Shown here piece after piece: positions 6,490 through 14,525 of a stretch of DNA of 33,509 nucleotides (positions are counted from its first letter, which is position 1; every line of letters begins with the position of its first letter). The DNA lies in contig JAKSJL010000017.1 in assembly GCA_024398295.1 (NCBI GenBank), forward strand, positions 1 through 33,509. Reading direction: 5' to 3'. Source of the stretch: Bacteroidales bacterium. Its GTDB lineage: Bacteria; Bacteroidota; Bacteroidia; Bacteroidales; UBA932. Below the pieces are notes generated by a model. It was not told where the DNA came from, searched no databases, and was given only the letters and a program-made list of their open reading frames with translations. The position numbers were made by a program, and so were the translations under genes.

Positions 6490-9077
6490 TGAAACGCTTG
6501 ATTATATGTGCATTGGCGCTGATGACGATGGTGTCTTGCAGTGCCGCTAGGCTGTCTGAGGTGGGTAAGAGAAGCTCCGCTCTGGAGGACAGCGCATGGG
6601 AAGCCTCCTCATGGATCTCTGCGAAGGATGCTCCGGTGCTTAAGGGTACTGTGGTGGACGGCACACGCTCTGCCGACGGAGCCAGCTGGTTCGCCAGCGT
6701 GGTGACAAATGAAAGGAAGGTGGTCAGTGCCAAGTGGATGACCACCGGACTCGGTGTGTATGAGCTGTATCTGAACGGCAAGATAGTAGGAGAGGAAGTC
6801 CTCAAGCCAGGCTTCACCCATTATGCGAAGACCAAGCGTTCGTTTACCTACGACATCACGAATGCATTCAACAGAAAGAAAGGTGCGAAGAACATCCTGG
6901 CAGCGCAGCTGACCCCGGGATGGTGGGCAGACAAGATCATCACCCCTCGCCAGCATCAGGGCATGAGAGGGGATAAGTGCGCATTCAGGGCCGTGCTGGA
7001 GCTGACCTTCGCAGATGGCACCAAGGCTCTTTATGGCACTGACTGTGAGCACTGGCTCGCCGGTGTGGCAGGCCCTGTGAAGCATGCGTCGATATTTGAT
7101 GGCGAGTCGTATGACGCCCGTGAGAAGCTTGGCTTCGATACTCCGGAGAAGCTCGACTTCCCTGAGCTGAATGAGGAGTTCAAGGGAGAGATATTGCCTT
7201 CTGAAGGCGCTGAGATCTATTTCAGGTATGACAAGGCTCTCGCTCCAGTGCGCGCATATGTGTGGGAAGGCGTGGAGAACGCCAGCGAGGAAGAGTACGG
7301 AAAGGTGGTCATCAAGCGCGAGTATGCTGCGGGCGAGCCTATGAAGCTCTCTGCAGGTGAGACCCTGGTGGTGGATTTCGGTCAGAACAGCGCAGCGGTG
7401 CCTTCATTTGTGTTCAAAGCCGAGGAGGGAACTGTGCTTACCTGCCTTCCTTCTGAGCTCATGAATGATGGCAATGGTTCCAAGGCTCGTGGAATGGACG
7501 GCCCAGAGGGCAGCGTCCATCGTCTGAACCTTCGTGTCCCAGATACGGGCATGCGCATAGACTATACCTTCGCGGCTTCCAAGAAAGCCGTGTCATATAC
7601 TCCTAGATACACGTTCTTTGGCTATCGTCTGGTGTCCATCACAGCCACGGCAGATGTGACCATAGAGAAGATAGAGTCCATCCCTGTGTCATCTATCACC
7701 GGAGAGCTTGAGACCGGTCGTATCTCGACTGGAAATGAACTCATAAACAAGCTCATCTCAAATACTTACTGGGGCCAGATCTCCAACTACTTGTCAGTGC
7801 CTACAGACTGTCCTCAGCGTAATGAGCGCCTGGGCTGGACTGCTGATACTCAGGTGTATGCAGAGGCTGGTTCTTTCTTTGCAAATACAGATGCATTCTT
7901 CCACAAATGGATGCGCGACATGCGTGACTCCCAGAGCCCTCGCGGTGGCTTCCCTGGCGTCGCTCCTAAGGCACAGTATGGCGCTGAGGAGAGCAACATG
8001 ATGAGAGTCGGCTGGGCAGATGCAGGAGTGATCGTGCCTTGGACCATCTGGAAGCAGTTTGCTGACACACAGATCGTGGACGAGAGCTGGGATTCCATGG
8101 AGATGTTCATGGACCACATGGCAGAGGTCAAGTATGACCACAATGCCCTGGCGAAGGAGAATGGAAACTATCAGTGGGGCGACTGGCTCAGCTATGAGCC
8201 GCTTGAGAGCAGCGGCGGCCTCGCATTCATGAAGGACGCCAAGGGCAAGAAAGTCCCTCGCCCAGAGGCTGTGGAATACTGGAACTACCTGCTTGCATCG
8301 TACTGGGTCATTGACTCTGAGATGATGTGTCAGATGGCGGCTGCCACTGGCCGTGATACTGCCAAGTACAGTGCGATGGCTGAGGAAGCAAGACAGTACA
8401 TACGCGAAAATTTCATAGACGAAAAGGGTGAGTTCAAGCTGCAGATCCTGAATACCATGCAGACTCCGGCGCTCTTCGCGCTGAAGAATCATATCCTGGA
8501 CGGAGAGGCCAAGGAAGCGCTCAAGACGCGCCTTCGCGAGAACTTCGCCCAGCATGACAATTGTCTCCAGACAGGCTTCCTCGGTACATCTATCCTCATG
8601 GAGACCCTTACCGAGAGTGGCATGGAGGACATCGCGTACGAGCTTCTCTTCCAGAGAAAGAACCCGAGCTGGCTGTATTCTGTGGACAATGGCGCCACTA
8701 CTATCTGGGAGCGATGGAACAGTTACACAATCGAGGAAGGCATGGGTCTTAGGAGCATGAACAGCTTCAACCATTATGCTTATGGAGCTGTCTGCGCCTG
8801 GATCTGGAAGACGGCGGCGGGCATCGCTTCGGATCCTGCTGAGCCTGGCTTCAAGCACATCATCATGGCACCTATCCCTGACCGCCGCCTCGGCCATCTG
8901 GATGCTGAGTTCAGCTCTGCCGCTGGCCTCATCAAGAGCTCGTGGAAGTATGATGGAGACGCATGGAACTGGTCTTTCACCATTCCTGAGGGCGCCCACG
9001 CCACGGTCATCCTGCCAGGCGAAAAAGAGCCTAAGGAGTACACCTCAGGCTCTTACAATATCACGAAAAAGCTTTAA
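6489..9077 (+). CDS. GH78 alpha-L-rhamnosidase, lipoprotein
   Basis: The 862-aa enzyme removes terminal alpha-L-rhamnose from glycans or glycosides. It has a lipobox MVSC (Cys17), an N-terminal beta-sandwich with the rhamnosidase N-domain features (about 60-195: GLGVYELYLNGK, TPGWWAD), further beta domains to about 400, the (alpha/alpha)6 catalytic barrel (about 405-800) and a small C-terminal beta domain with GAHATVILPG. Catalytic-site residues are Asp440, Glu446 and Asp453 in DCPQRNERLGWTAD and Glu741 in TIWERWNSY, matching the acidic residues of characterised GH78 enzymes. The usual QRDER reads QRNER here. The ATG overlaps the preceding TAA (TAATG), implying translational coupling. No SusCD pair adjoins it, so it acts outside a classic PUL. 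Confidence 0.94.
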   Translation: MKRLIICALALMTMVSCSAARLSEVGKRSSALEDSAWEASSWISAKDAPVLKGTVVDGTRSADGASWFASVVTNERKVVSAKWMTTGLGVYELYLNGKIVGEEVLKPGFTHYAKTKRSFTYDITNAFNRKKGAKNILAAQLTPGWWADKIITPRQHQGMRGDKCAFRAVLELTFADGTKALYGTDCEHWLAGVAGPVKHASIFDGESYDAREKLGFDTPEKLDFPELNEEFKGEILPSEGAEIYFRYDKALAPVRAYVWEGVENASEEEYGKVVIKREYAAGEPMKLSAGETLVVDFGQNSAAVPSFVFKAEEGTVLTCLPSELMNDGNGSKARGMDGPEGSVHRLNLRVPDTGMRIDYTFAASKKAVSYTPRYTFFGYRLVSITATADVTIEKIESIPVSSITGELETGRISTGNELINKLISNTYWGQISNYLSVPTDCPQRNERLGWTADTQVYAEAGSFFANTDAFFHKWMRDMRDSQSPRGGFPGVAPKAQYGAEESNMMRVGWADAGVIVPWTIWKQFADTQIVDESWDSMEMFMDHMAEVKYDHNALAKENGNYQWGDWLSYEPLESSGGLAFMKDAKGKKVPRPEAVEYWNYLLASYWVIDSEMMCQMAAATGRDTAKYSAMAEEARQYIRENFIDEKGEFKLQILNTMQTPALFALKNHILDGEAKEALKTRLRENFAQHDNCLQTGFLGTSILMETLTESGMEDIAYELLFQRKNPSWLYSVDNGATTIWERWNSYTIEEGMGLRSMNSFNHYAYGAVCAWIWKTAAGIASDPAEPGFKHIIMAPIPDRRLGHLDAEFSSAAGLIKSSWKYDGDAWNWSFTIPEGAHATVILPGEKEPKEYTSGSYNITKKL

Positions 9078-9084
9078 AGTCTAG

Positions 9085-9191
9085 CTGCGAGAAGATACAC
9101 ACGGCCAGCCTGGCCAAGGCTTCTCGATGCCGTTGGCTGCGCTGCGCCTGTCATGCGGAGCGCAGCCTACGAGAATCGCAGTGGCTGTGTT
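9085..9191. other. GC-rich nested inverted-repeat element
   Basis: The segment between the rhamnosidase stop and the next promoter holds several inverted repeats: CTGCGA (9085-9090) with TCGCAG (9176-9181); CGAGAAG (9088-9094) with CTTCTCG (9120-9126), which can instead pair with CGAGAA (9170-9175); GGCCA-GCC-TGGCC (9103-9115); and a perfect 9-bp stem GGCTGCGCT (9135-9143)/AGCGCAGCC (9159-9167). ACACGGCCA (9099-9107) can also pair with TGGCTGTGT (9183-9191) with one wobble. The competing pairings resemble a folded RNA or palindromic element. No T-run follows, so it is not a plain intrinsic terminator. Confidence 0.6.
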
Positions 9192-9212
9192 ACAAATCAT
9201 TACTTCTTGGTA

Positions 9213-9243
9213 TTGGATTTTTACTGCGCATTTTCTAATTTTG
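9213..9243 (+). promoter_or_regulatory. Promoter of the collagen-like/FISUMP gene
   Basis: TTGG (9213-9216), a 19-bp spacer and TAATTTTG (9236-9243) fit the Bacteroidetes -33/-7 consensus well. The leader to the ATG at 9308 is about 60 nt and extremely AT-rich (9261-9300), a feature of strongly translated genes in this phylum. Confidence 0.7.
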
Positions 9244-9307
9244 GGGGTTAGTTTTTGAGTAATCAATTAATTATATATTACGAACTTTTAATTAAAATTT
9301 AGAGAAA

Positions 9308-10879
9308 ATGAAGAAGATTATCGTAGCCCTCGCAGCAGCCGGTATGCTGCTCGCAGTCGCTCCTTCTTGCCAGAAGATCTCTGATCTCGAGGCTAGAATG
9401 GATGGCGTAGAATCATCTGTCGCTGAGATCCAGAAGGCTGTTAAGGACCTTCAGGCTAAGGTTGATAGCAAGGTTTATGTTACAGAAGTGAAGCCAACAG
9501 AAGGTGGCTATACCATCAAGTTCACCGACGGTACTACCGCAAACATCGTGAATGGTGCGAAGGGAGACAAGGGTGACACCGGCGCAAAGGGAGATAAAGG
9601 TGACAAGGGTGATACTGGTGCAACAGGTGCTACCGGAGCTACTGGAGCACAGGGTGCTCAGGGAGAGAAAGGTGACAAGGGTGATACAGGCGACTCTTAC
9701 TTCGCAGATGTAAAGGTAACAGACACTACAGTTGAGGTGACTTTCGCTGATGGAACCAAGGTTGTCCTTCCAATCTATACTGTGGAGGTGTCTTCAGTGG
9801 TTTTCGTCCCTGACTATGCAGATGGTTATGCTCACATGGAGTTCGCTGGAAAGTCATACGGCGACCTTGTCCTTAACTACATCATCTATCCAGAGTCTGC
9901 TGCGATGGAGATGGTCGAGGCTGTGAAGGCTGGCACATACGAGGCATATCTCATTCCTAACTCGGTGAAGACCAAGGCTTATGATGGTAACAAGGCCAAG
10001 CTTTCTGCAGAGATGATCTCTGCTACTGCAGATGTATTCACTGTGACCATTCCAGGTGAGTCCGCTTCATACCTGGTTTCTGATTATGGCTCTGTGGCTA
10101 TCCGCTTCGATAACACAGTTTCTGGCCACCAGATCCTGTCTGCATTCACTACAGTGAAGGCTGACGAAGTCAAGTGCGAGCTCGCTGGTGTATCATACAA
10201 GGTCGTGAAGATGAAGGACGGTAAGTGGTGGATGGCTGAGAACCTTCGCTATGTTCCAGAAGGCTTCACCCCTTCAGATGACGTAAACAATGTTACTGCA
10301 GGCGTTTACTATCCTGTAGTATTTGATACCGCTGCAAATGCGACTGCTTTCTCAAAGGCAGATGCTGACATTGAGGCCAGAGGTTATCTCTATCAGACAG
10401 AGGCTGCCCTTGGTGTCAAGGTCGGTGATATCACTGCTGACAATGCAGCAAGCTTCGAGGGCGCACAGGGTATCTGCCCAGACGGATGGCATATCCCTAC
10501 CATCGCTGACATCACTGGTCTCGTAGGCAAGGCAGTGTCTCCTATCGTCACAAATGCTGCTGCTCCATATTACAATGGTTCAAATGGCTCTATCGTCATG
10601 CTTAACGCTGATGGTATGAACATGGATGCATACGGTGCAGTTACCCTTGCGAACACCACTGCTACCAAGGCTACCCTCATGGGTAAGCTCAGTACTTACA
10701 CCAAGACATCTTCTGGTTACTTCGTGGGCTCTACATTTGCCAAGGCTGCGACAAATAACCTTCAGTTCTATGGTCTTATGCCTATGACAAACAAGGCTAC
10801 CGAGGCTGAGTATACCTGCAACGGTTCTATGCTTGGATACAGAACAGGTGCTTCTGTACGTTGTGTAAAGAACAACTGA
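9308..10879 (+). CDS. Surface lipoprotein: coiled coil, collagen-like repeats, FISUMP domain
   Basis: The 523-aa protein has a lipobox APSC (Cys21), a short coiled coil (about 24-56: DLEARMDGVESSVAEIQKAV), a small beta unit like the N-terminal domain of PL29-type proteins (VYVTEVKPTEGGYTIKFTDG), then 16 Gly-X-Y triplets (83-130) rich in GDK, GDT and GAT. A beta-rich middle region follows. From about residue 293 comes a FISUMP (Fibrobacter succinogenes major paralogous) domain with hallmarks WWMAENLRY, CPDGWHIPT and a terminal GASVRCVK. No catalytic function is known for these. I infer a trimeric stalk (coiled coil plus collagen-like rod) presenting the FISUMP head at the surface. Codons end in T more often than in neighbours, which with the strong promoter suggests high expression. 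It is flanked by its own promoter and terminator. Confidence 0.85.
   Translation: MKKIIVALAAAGMLLAVAPSCQKISDLEARMDGVESSVAEIQKAVKDLQAKVDSKVYVTEVKPTEGGYTIKFTDGTTANIVNGAKGDKGDTGAKGDKGDKGDTGATGATGATGAQGAQGEKGDKGDTGDSYFADVKVTDTTVEVTFADGTKVVLPIYTVEVSSVVFVPDYADGYAHMEFAGKSYGDLVLNYIIYPESAAMEMVEAVKAGTYEAYLIPNSVKTKAYDGNKAKLSAEMISATADVFTVTIPGESASYLVSDYGSVAIRFDNTVSGHQILSAFTTVKADEVKCELAGVSYKVVKMKDGKWWMAENLRYVPEGFTPSDDVNNVTAGVYYPVVFDTAANATAFSKADADIEARGYLYQTEAALGVKVGDITADNAASFEGAQGICPDGWHIPTIADITGLVGKAVSPIVTNAAAPYYNGSNGSIVMLNADGMNMDAYGAVTLANTTATKATLMGKLSTYTKTSSGYFVGSTFAKAATNNLQFYGLMPMTNKATEAEYTCNGSMLGYRTGASVRCVKNN
9554..9697 (+). repeat. Collagen-like Gly-X-Y coding repeat (16 triplets)
   Basis: The segment encodes residues 83-130 as uninterrupted Gly-X-Y. 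X is Ala, Asp or Glu and Y is Lys, Thr or Gln (Ser in the last triplet), without proline, as in many bacterial collagen-like proteins. The DNA is a degenerate 9-bp repeat and could vary in copy number. Confidence 0.9.
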
Positions 10880-10900
10880 TTAGCTGATATATGAGAGATT

Positions 10901-10933
10901 AATACCGTCACTTGGTAGTGGCGGTATTTTTTT
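10901..10933 (+). terminator. Intrinsic terminator of the FISUMP gene
   Basis: AATACCGTCAC (10901-10911) pairs with GTGGCGGTATT (10918-10928), with one G-T wobble and a 6-nt loop, followed by a run of T through 10933. It lies 21 nt after the stop at 10879. Confidence 0.88.
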
Positions 10934-10943
10934 GTATCTTGCG
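10912..10943 (+). promoter_or_regulatory. Possible promoter of the 5'-nucleotidase gene
   Basis: TTGG (10912-10915), a 20-bp spacer and TATCTTGC (10936-10943) approximate the -33/-7 consensus (TAnnTTTG with one change). The -33 box would lie in the loop of the upstream terminator. The ATG at 10962 follows 18 bp later. Confidence 0.4.
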
Positions 10944-10961
10944 GTATTAAATGATGGTTTT

Positions 10962-12593
10962 ATGAAAAGATTATCTCTTGTTTTCTCCGCTGCTGTCGTG
11001 GGTTTGTTCACGATTGTATCCTGCGGAACCTCACGTCAGGCTGTATCTACGGTCTCTGACGATATCGTTATCCTTTATGAGAACGACGTGCATTGTGGCG
11101 TAGACGGCTATGCAAATATGGCAGCCCTCAAGGGCGATTACCAGAAGACACACAAGCACGTGGCAGTGGTGTCAAATGGTGACTATGTCCAGGGCGGAAG
11201 CCTCGGTGCTGCGTCACATGGCCGTAACATCATAAATATCATGAATGCTGTGGGCTATGATTTCGTGACCCTTGGAAACCATGAGTTTGACTATGGCATC
11301 CCTCGTCAGCAGGAGCTTATGAATGACCTTGAGGCGACCTGTCTCTGCTGCAACCTTAAGGACCTCAGAACGAATACTCAGCCATACAAGGCATATCAGA
11401 TCGTGGATTACGATGGCGTGAAGATCGCTTTTGTGGGTATGTGTACACCTTACGCCATCACCTCGTCAAACCCAAGCTATTTCAAGGACGAAAAAGGAAA
11501 CTACATCTATAGCTTCAGCATTGAGGATTTCTACGATGTAGTGCAGAACGCAGTGAACTCAGCCCGCGCAGAGGGCGCAGAGAAGGTGATCGTGCTGTCT
11601 CACCTCGGCGACGAGGATGAGGGAGAGGGCGGTGTGAATTCGCCTAGCATGATTGAGAACACATACGGCATCGACGTGGTGCTTGATGGTCACTCTCACA
11701 GCCTCATCCCTTGCACATTGCTGCTCAACAAGAAGGGCGAGAACGTGATGCTCACCTCTACTGGTACCAAGTTTGAGAATATCGGCGTGCTCACATATCA
11801 CCGCTCTGGCTACTTCTCTTCAGAGGTGATCCCTACCAGATGCCTGCCTAAGCAGGATCCATCTGTCCTCAAGGTCATCGACGAGATCAAGGAAGGCTAC
11901 AAGAAGGTGGCTGAGAAGGTGGTCTGCAGCTCTGTATCAGAGCTTCCAGCCTTCGATGAGAATGGCGCCCGCCTCGTCCGTCTCCAGGAGACCGGTATCG
12001 GCAACTTCTGCACTGACGCATACAGGACCGTGTTTGATGCTGATGTGGCTTTCCTCAACGGCGGTGGTATCCGTGCCGGCCTGCCTAAGGGAAACATCAC
12101 TTTCAATGATATCTTCACCATGTTCCCATTCGAGAAGCTCGCTGCGACAGCAGACATCACCGGCGCCACCATCCTCGACCTGCTCGAGATGTCGGTATCC
12201 ATCTCTCCAGGCGAGTTCGGAGGCTTCCATCAGGTGTCTGGCCTCAAGTTCGAGTATGACGCGAGCATCCCTTCTCCTATCGTATACGACGCTGACCATA
12301 ACTTCGCAGGCGTTAACGGAGAGCGCAGGGTGAAGAGTGTATGGGTGATGGACAGAGCCACAGGCGAGTACCTTCCACTCGACCCTCAGAAGACCTACAA
12401 GATGGCTGCTTCGCAGTACCTTATCGTGGATCACGGCGACGGCTTCACCATGACCAAGGCGTGCACAAATGTGAAGGATACAGGTACCCTCGACACAGAC
12501 CTCATCGAGACCTTCCTCGCTGAGTATCTGGACAATGTGATCGGCGAGAAATATGCTGCCCCAGAAGGCAGGATCACCGTGATAAAGAAATAA
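10962..12593 (+). CDS. 5'-nucleotidase/UshA-family metallophosphoesterase lipoprotein
   Basis: The 543-aa lipoprotein (IVSC, Cys21) has the two UshA-family domains. The N-terminal metallophosphatase domain shows DVHCGVDGY (Asp42, His44), NGDYVQG (Asp74), GNHEFDYG (Asn106-His107) and LDGHSHS; the C-terminal nucleotide-binding domain shows GNFCTDAYR, FLNGGGIRAGLPKG and MFPFEKL. Such enzymes remove phosphate from extracellular 5'-nucleotides or nucleotide sugars in the periplasm, feeding nucleosides to salvage. That fits the purine nucleoside phosphorylases nearby, though they are not in the same operon. The frame is open to 10932, but the ATG at 10962 begins the signal peptide. Residues after the Cys are not acidic, suggesting periplasmic location. 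A bidirectional terminator follows the stop. Confidence 0.93.
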   Translation: MKRLSLVFSAAVVGLFTIVSCGTSRQAVSTVSDDIVILYENDVHCGVDGYANMAALKGDYQKTHKHVAVVSNGDYVQGGSLGAASHGRNIINIMNAVGYDFVTLGNHEFDYGIPRQQELMNDLEATCLCCNLKDLRTNTQPYKAYQIVDYDGVKIAFVGMCTPYAITSSNPSYFKDEKGNYIYSFSIEDFYDVVQNAVNSARAEGAEKVIVLSHLGDEDEGEGGVNSPSMIENTYGIDVVLDGHSHSLIPCTLLLNKKGENVMLTSTGTKFENIGVLTYHRSGYFSSEVIPTRCLPKQDPSVLKVIDEIKEGYKKVAEKVVCSSVSELPAFDENGARLVRLQETGIGNFCTDAYRTVFDADVAFLNGGGIRAGLPKGNITFNDIFTMFPFEKLAATADITGATILDLLEMSVSISPGEFGGFHQVSGLKFEYDASIPSPIVYDADHNFAGVNGERRVKSVWVMDRATGEYLPLDPQKTYKMAASQYLIVDHGDGFTMTKACTNVKDTGTLDTDLIETFLAEYLDNVIGEKYAAPEGRITVIKK

Positions 12594-12596
12594 AGA

Positions 12597-12630
12597 AAAA
12601 GGCCAGTCACATCACTGCGACTGGCCTTTT
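12597..12630. terminator. Bidirectional terminator between convergent genes
   Basis: AAAAGGCCAGTC (12597-12608) and GACTGGCCTTTT (12619-12630) form a perfect 12-bp stem with T-rich tails on both strands (CTTTTTCTTT on minus, CCTTTTCTTT on plus). It serves the 5'-nucleotidase gene (plus) and glsB (minus). Confidence 0.9.
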
Positions 12631-12649
12631 CTTTATGATGCGCAGGCCA

Positions 12650-13702
12650 CTATTTGATGGCCTTCTCGAAGAATTCCTTGAGGCGCTTCATGCGGCGCTT
12701 CTCCCTGTTTTCCCTGAGCCTCTCGATGACTTCTGGCCCGATCTTAGGGAAGCGAGCCTTTATGCGCTCGAAATAGCTGTTCTCGAAAGAGGAGATGTGA
12801 CGCTCTACCTTGTCGTCATAGATCTCATTGTAATTCACCATGATGGCGGTCTCGATGGCCTCTCCGAACTCGTGATTCACAGCGGTACCGCACATCTTCA
12901 TGGTAGCGGAAGTATTTATGTAGCTGTTCACTAGCGGAGGAATGTGTGTGCCGAGGCGGTTAATGGCGTCCTTCAGACATCTGTAATCCTGCTTCAAATC
13001 GTCCTTCGCGAGGATGAGATCCATGAGCCTAGGATTTGACCTTGTGAGCACGGGGTCGTATGGACGTACGAGCTGGTCCTTGTCCTCGAAGTGCTTCCAG
13101 AGGAAGTGCATGATGAGGTCGAAGGCAGTGGTGTCGTACGAAGGATAGAAGGTCATCTTCCCGAAGAAATAGATGATGCTTGGGTGGCTGAGCACTACGG
13201 CCACAATGCCGTCCCAGAGGTTGTCAAGGGCAAAGATAGCCTTGGCTCCAGCCTTTGAACTCTGATAATCTGGTGTCACAAAGGACCTTCCAAGCTCCAT
13301 GGTGTGTGGAAGATAACTCCTTATGAACTCATCAGAGAACTTGAACATGTGTGCAGAAGCCAGCTTGGGCTGCCCATTCTCTGTAAAGACCATGTCTGGT
13401 CCGAGAATGTATCTGTAGCCACCCACGATGGCCTGCGCGTCGGGATCCCATACTACTATCTGCTGATAAGGTTTATCCATGGTGTCGAACTCATCGAGGT
13501 CCATGGAAAGGCCTGAACTTGCTCCTGCCGCTCTGAATGTCACTTCCCTGAGTCGACCGATCTCTCTCACGACGTTTGGGGAATTCTTCCAGTCCACGAC
13601 ATAGATTTCATTGCCACCTTTGTTCGTGTCGATGAGTTTTTTCTCGGGTGTAAGCTCGGCCTTTAGCAGCTCAAGGCTTACGGGCTCGATAATCTTTTCC
13701 AT
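12650..13702 (-). CDS. glsB: GlsB-like N-acyltransferase (glycine lipid synthesis)
   Basis: The 350-aa protein has a GNAT-type acyltransferase domain of the OlsB/hemolysin-like family (about 45-200): VREIGRLREVTFRAAG, IVGGYRYILG and the family signature MELGRSFVTPDYQ. It is followed by an alpha-helical region and a very basic C-terminus (about 325-350). In Bacteroides thetaiotaomicron a gene of this type, glsB, joins a 3-hydroxy fatty acid to glycine, and the adjacent PlsC-like glsA adds the second acyl chain, giving glycine lipids. Here glsA lies 3 nt upstream on the same transcript, the same pairing. The family assignment is firm; the glycine-lipid role is inferred from that pair. No signal peptide; it should act at the inner face of the membrane. 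Confidence 0.82.
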   Translation of the reverse strand: MEKIIEPVSLELLKAELTPEKKLIDTNKGGNEIYVVDWKNSPNVVREIGRLREVTFRAAGASSGLSMDLDEFDTMDKPYQQIVVWDPDAQAIVGGYRYILGPDMVFTENGQPKLASAHMFKFSDEFIRSYLPHTMELGRSFVTPDYQSSKAGAKAIFALDNLWDGIVAVVLSHPSIIYFFGKMTFYPSYDTTAFDLIMHFLWKHFEDKDQLVRPYDPVLTRSNPRLMDLILAKDDLKQDYRCLKDAINRLGTHIPPLVNSYINTSATMKMCGTAVNHEFGEAIETAIMVNYNEIYDDKVERHISSFENSYFERIKARFPKIGPEVIERLRENREKRRMKRLKEFFEKAIK

Positions 13703-13705
13703 AGT

Positions 13706-14518
13706 TTACATGCTATAAACGAGTTCTTTCATATACTGGGCCCATTCCTTCGGTGTCTTCGACGAATCAAAGAAGGTAGGTGGGATAGGCTTTCCGATGA
13801 TCACCTTGAACTTGCCATGACGGGCTCTGTACATCTCGTCAGGAAGCAGGAGCATCGCGAGGTTGAACTTCAGTCCCAGCTTCTTGGAGATGTTCGCCAC
13901 GCGGTAGAATCTCTTCGAGTTCTCTCCGATGAAATGCACAGGGACGATCCATCTGCCGTTCTCCACGCTTTTCTTGATGAAGGTTTTCTTCCACTCAGGG
14001 TCTCTGATGATGCCGTTTGTCTTCCTGGAGTTCAGTCCGGCAGGGAATATCATGAGCTGGGAAGACGAGCTATAGATCTCATCTACCTGGGCAGAGAGAT
14101 TCCTTGACTGGCCGCCAACTTTATTTACAGGGACAGAGATGGAGGCGATAGGCTTGATGAACATCAGGAAATCATTGACCATGAGCCTCACATTTCCATC
14201 ACAACGCTCTCCGACGAGGGTGGTGAGGGTAACGCCATCCACTCCTCCGAGAGGATGGTTTGAGACCACGGTGCAGAGATGCTCCTTCAGGATGTCTAGA
14301 TTTTCCAGGCCTTCTGTCTCAATGGTGATGTCGAGGTAGTCGAGGACTCCCTTGCAGAATTCCACGCCTTCCAGGCCCTTCTCCAGATACGCATTTATGT
14401 AGTCCTGGTGAATGAAACGCTTGCCCCAGTTTATGATGAACTTGGGGACTTTATGATTCTTTACTTTCGACTTGACTATCTGCTCAAGGTCGATGGTTAG
14501 GTTCTGGTTAGCACTCAT
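13706..14518 (-). CDS. glsA: GlsA-like O-acyltransferase (PlsC family)
   Basis: The 270-aa protein is a PlsC-type acyltransferase. The active-site motif reads NHPLGGVDG, with five residues between His and Asp rather than four, and the later motif reads FPAGLNSRK in place of FPEGTRSR; both forms are, as I recall, usual for the Bacteroidetes branch paired with OlsB-like genes. It would add a fatty acid to the hydroxyl of N-acyl-(3-hydroxy)glycine to give diacyl glycine lipid. The frame is open to 14566, but I place the start at the ATG 14516-14518 (MSANQNLTIDLEQ), since a good promoter lies at 14538-14567 within the longer version. glsB follows after 3 nt. A phospholipid-synthesis role is the alternative. 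Confidence 0.8.
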   Translation of the reverse strand: MSANQNLTIDLEQIVKSKVKNHKVPKFIINWGKRFIHQDYINAYLEKGLEGVEFCKGVLDYLDITIETEGLENLDILKEHLCTVVSNHPLGGVDGVTLTTLVGERCDGNVRLMVNDFLMFIKPIASISVPVNKVGGQSRNLSAQVDEIYSSSSQLMIFPAGLNSRKTNGIIRDPEWKKTFIKKSVENGRWIVPVHFIGENSKRFYRVANISKKLGLKFNLAMLLLPDEMYRARHGKFKVIIGKPIPPTFFDSSKTPKEWAQYMKELVYSM

Positions 14519-14525
14519 AATGTAG

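Noticed and set aside
7794..8999. 401-aa minus-strand frame opposite the rhamnosidase
   Set aside because: It is the antisense shadow of the GH78 catalytic domain, with His/Arg-rich composition and no motif.
9135..9167. Intrinsic terminator of the rhamnosidase gene
   Set aside because: The stem is strong, but no T-run follows on either strand; listed as a structured element instead.
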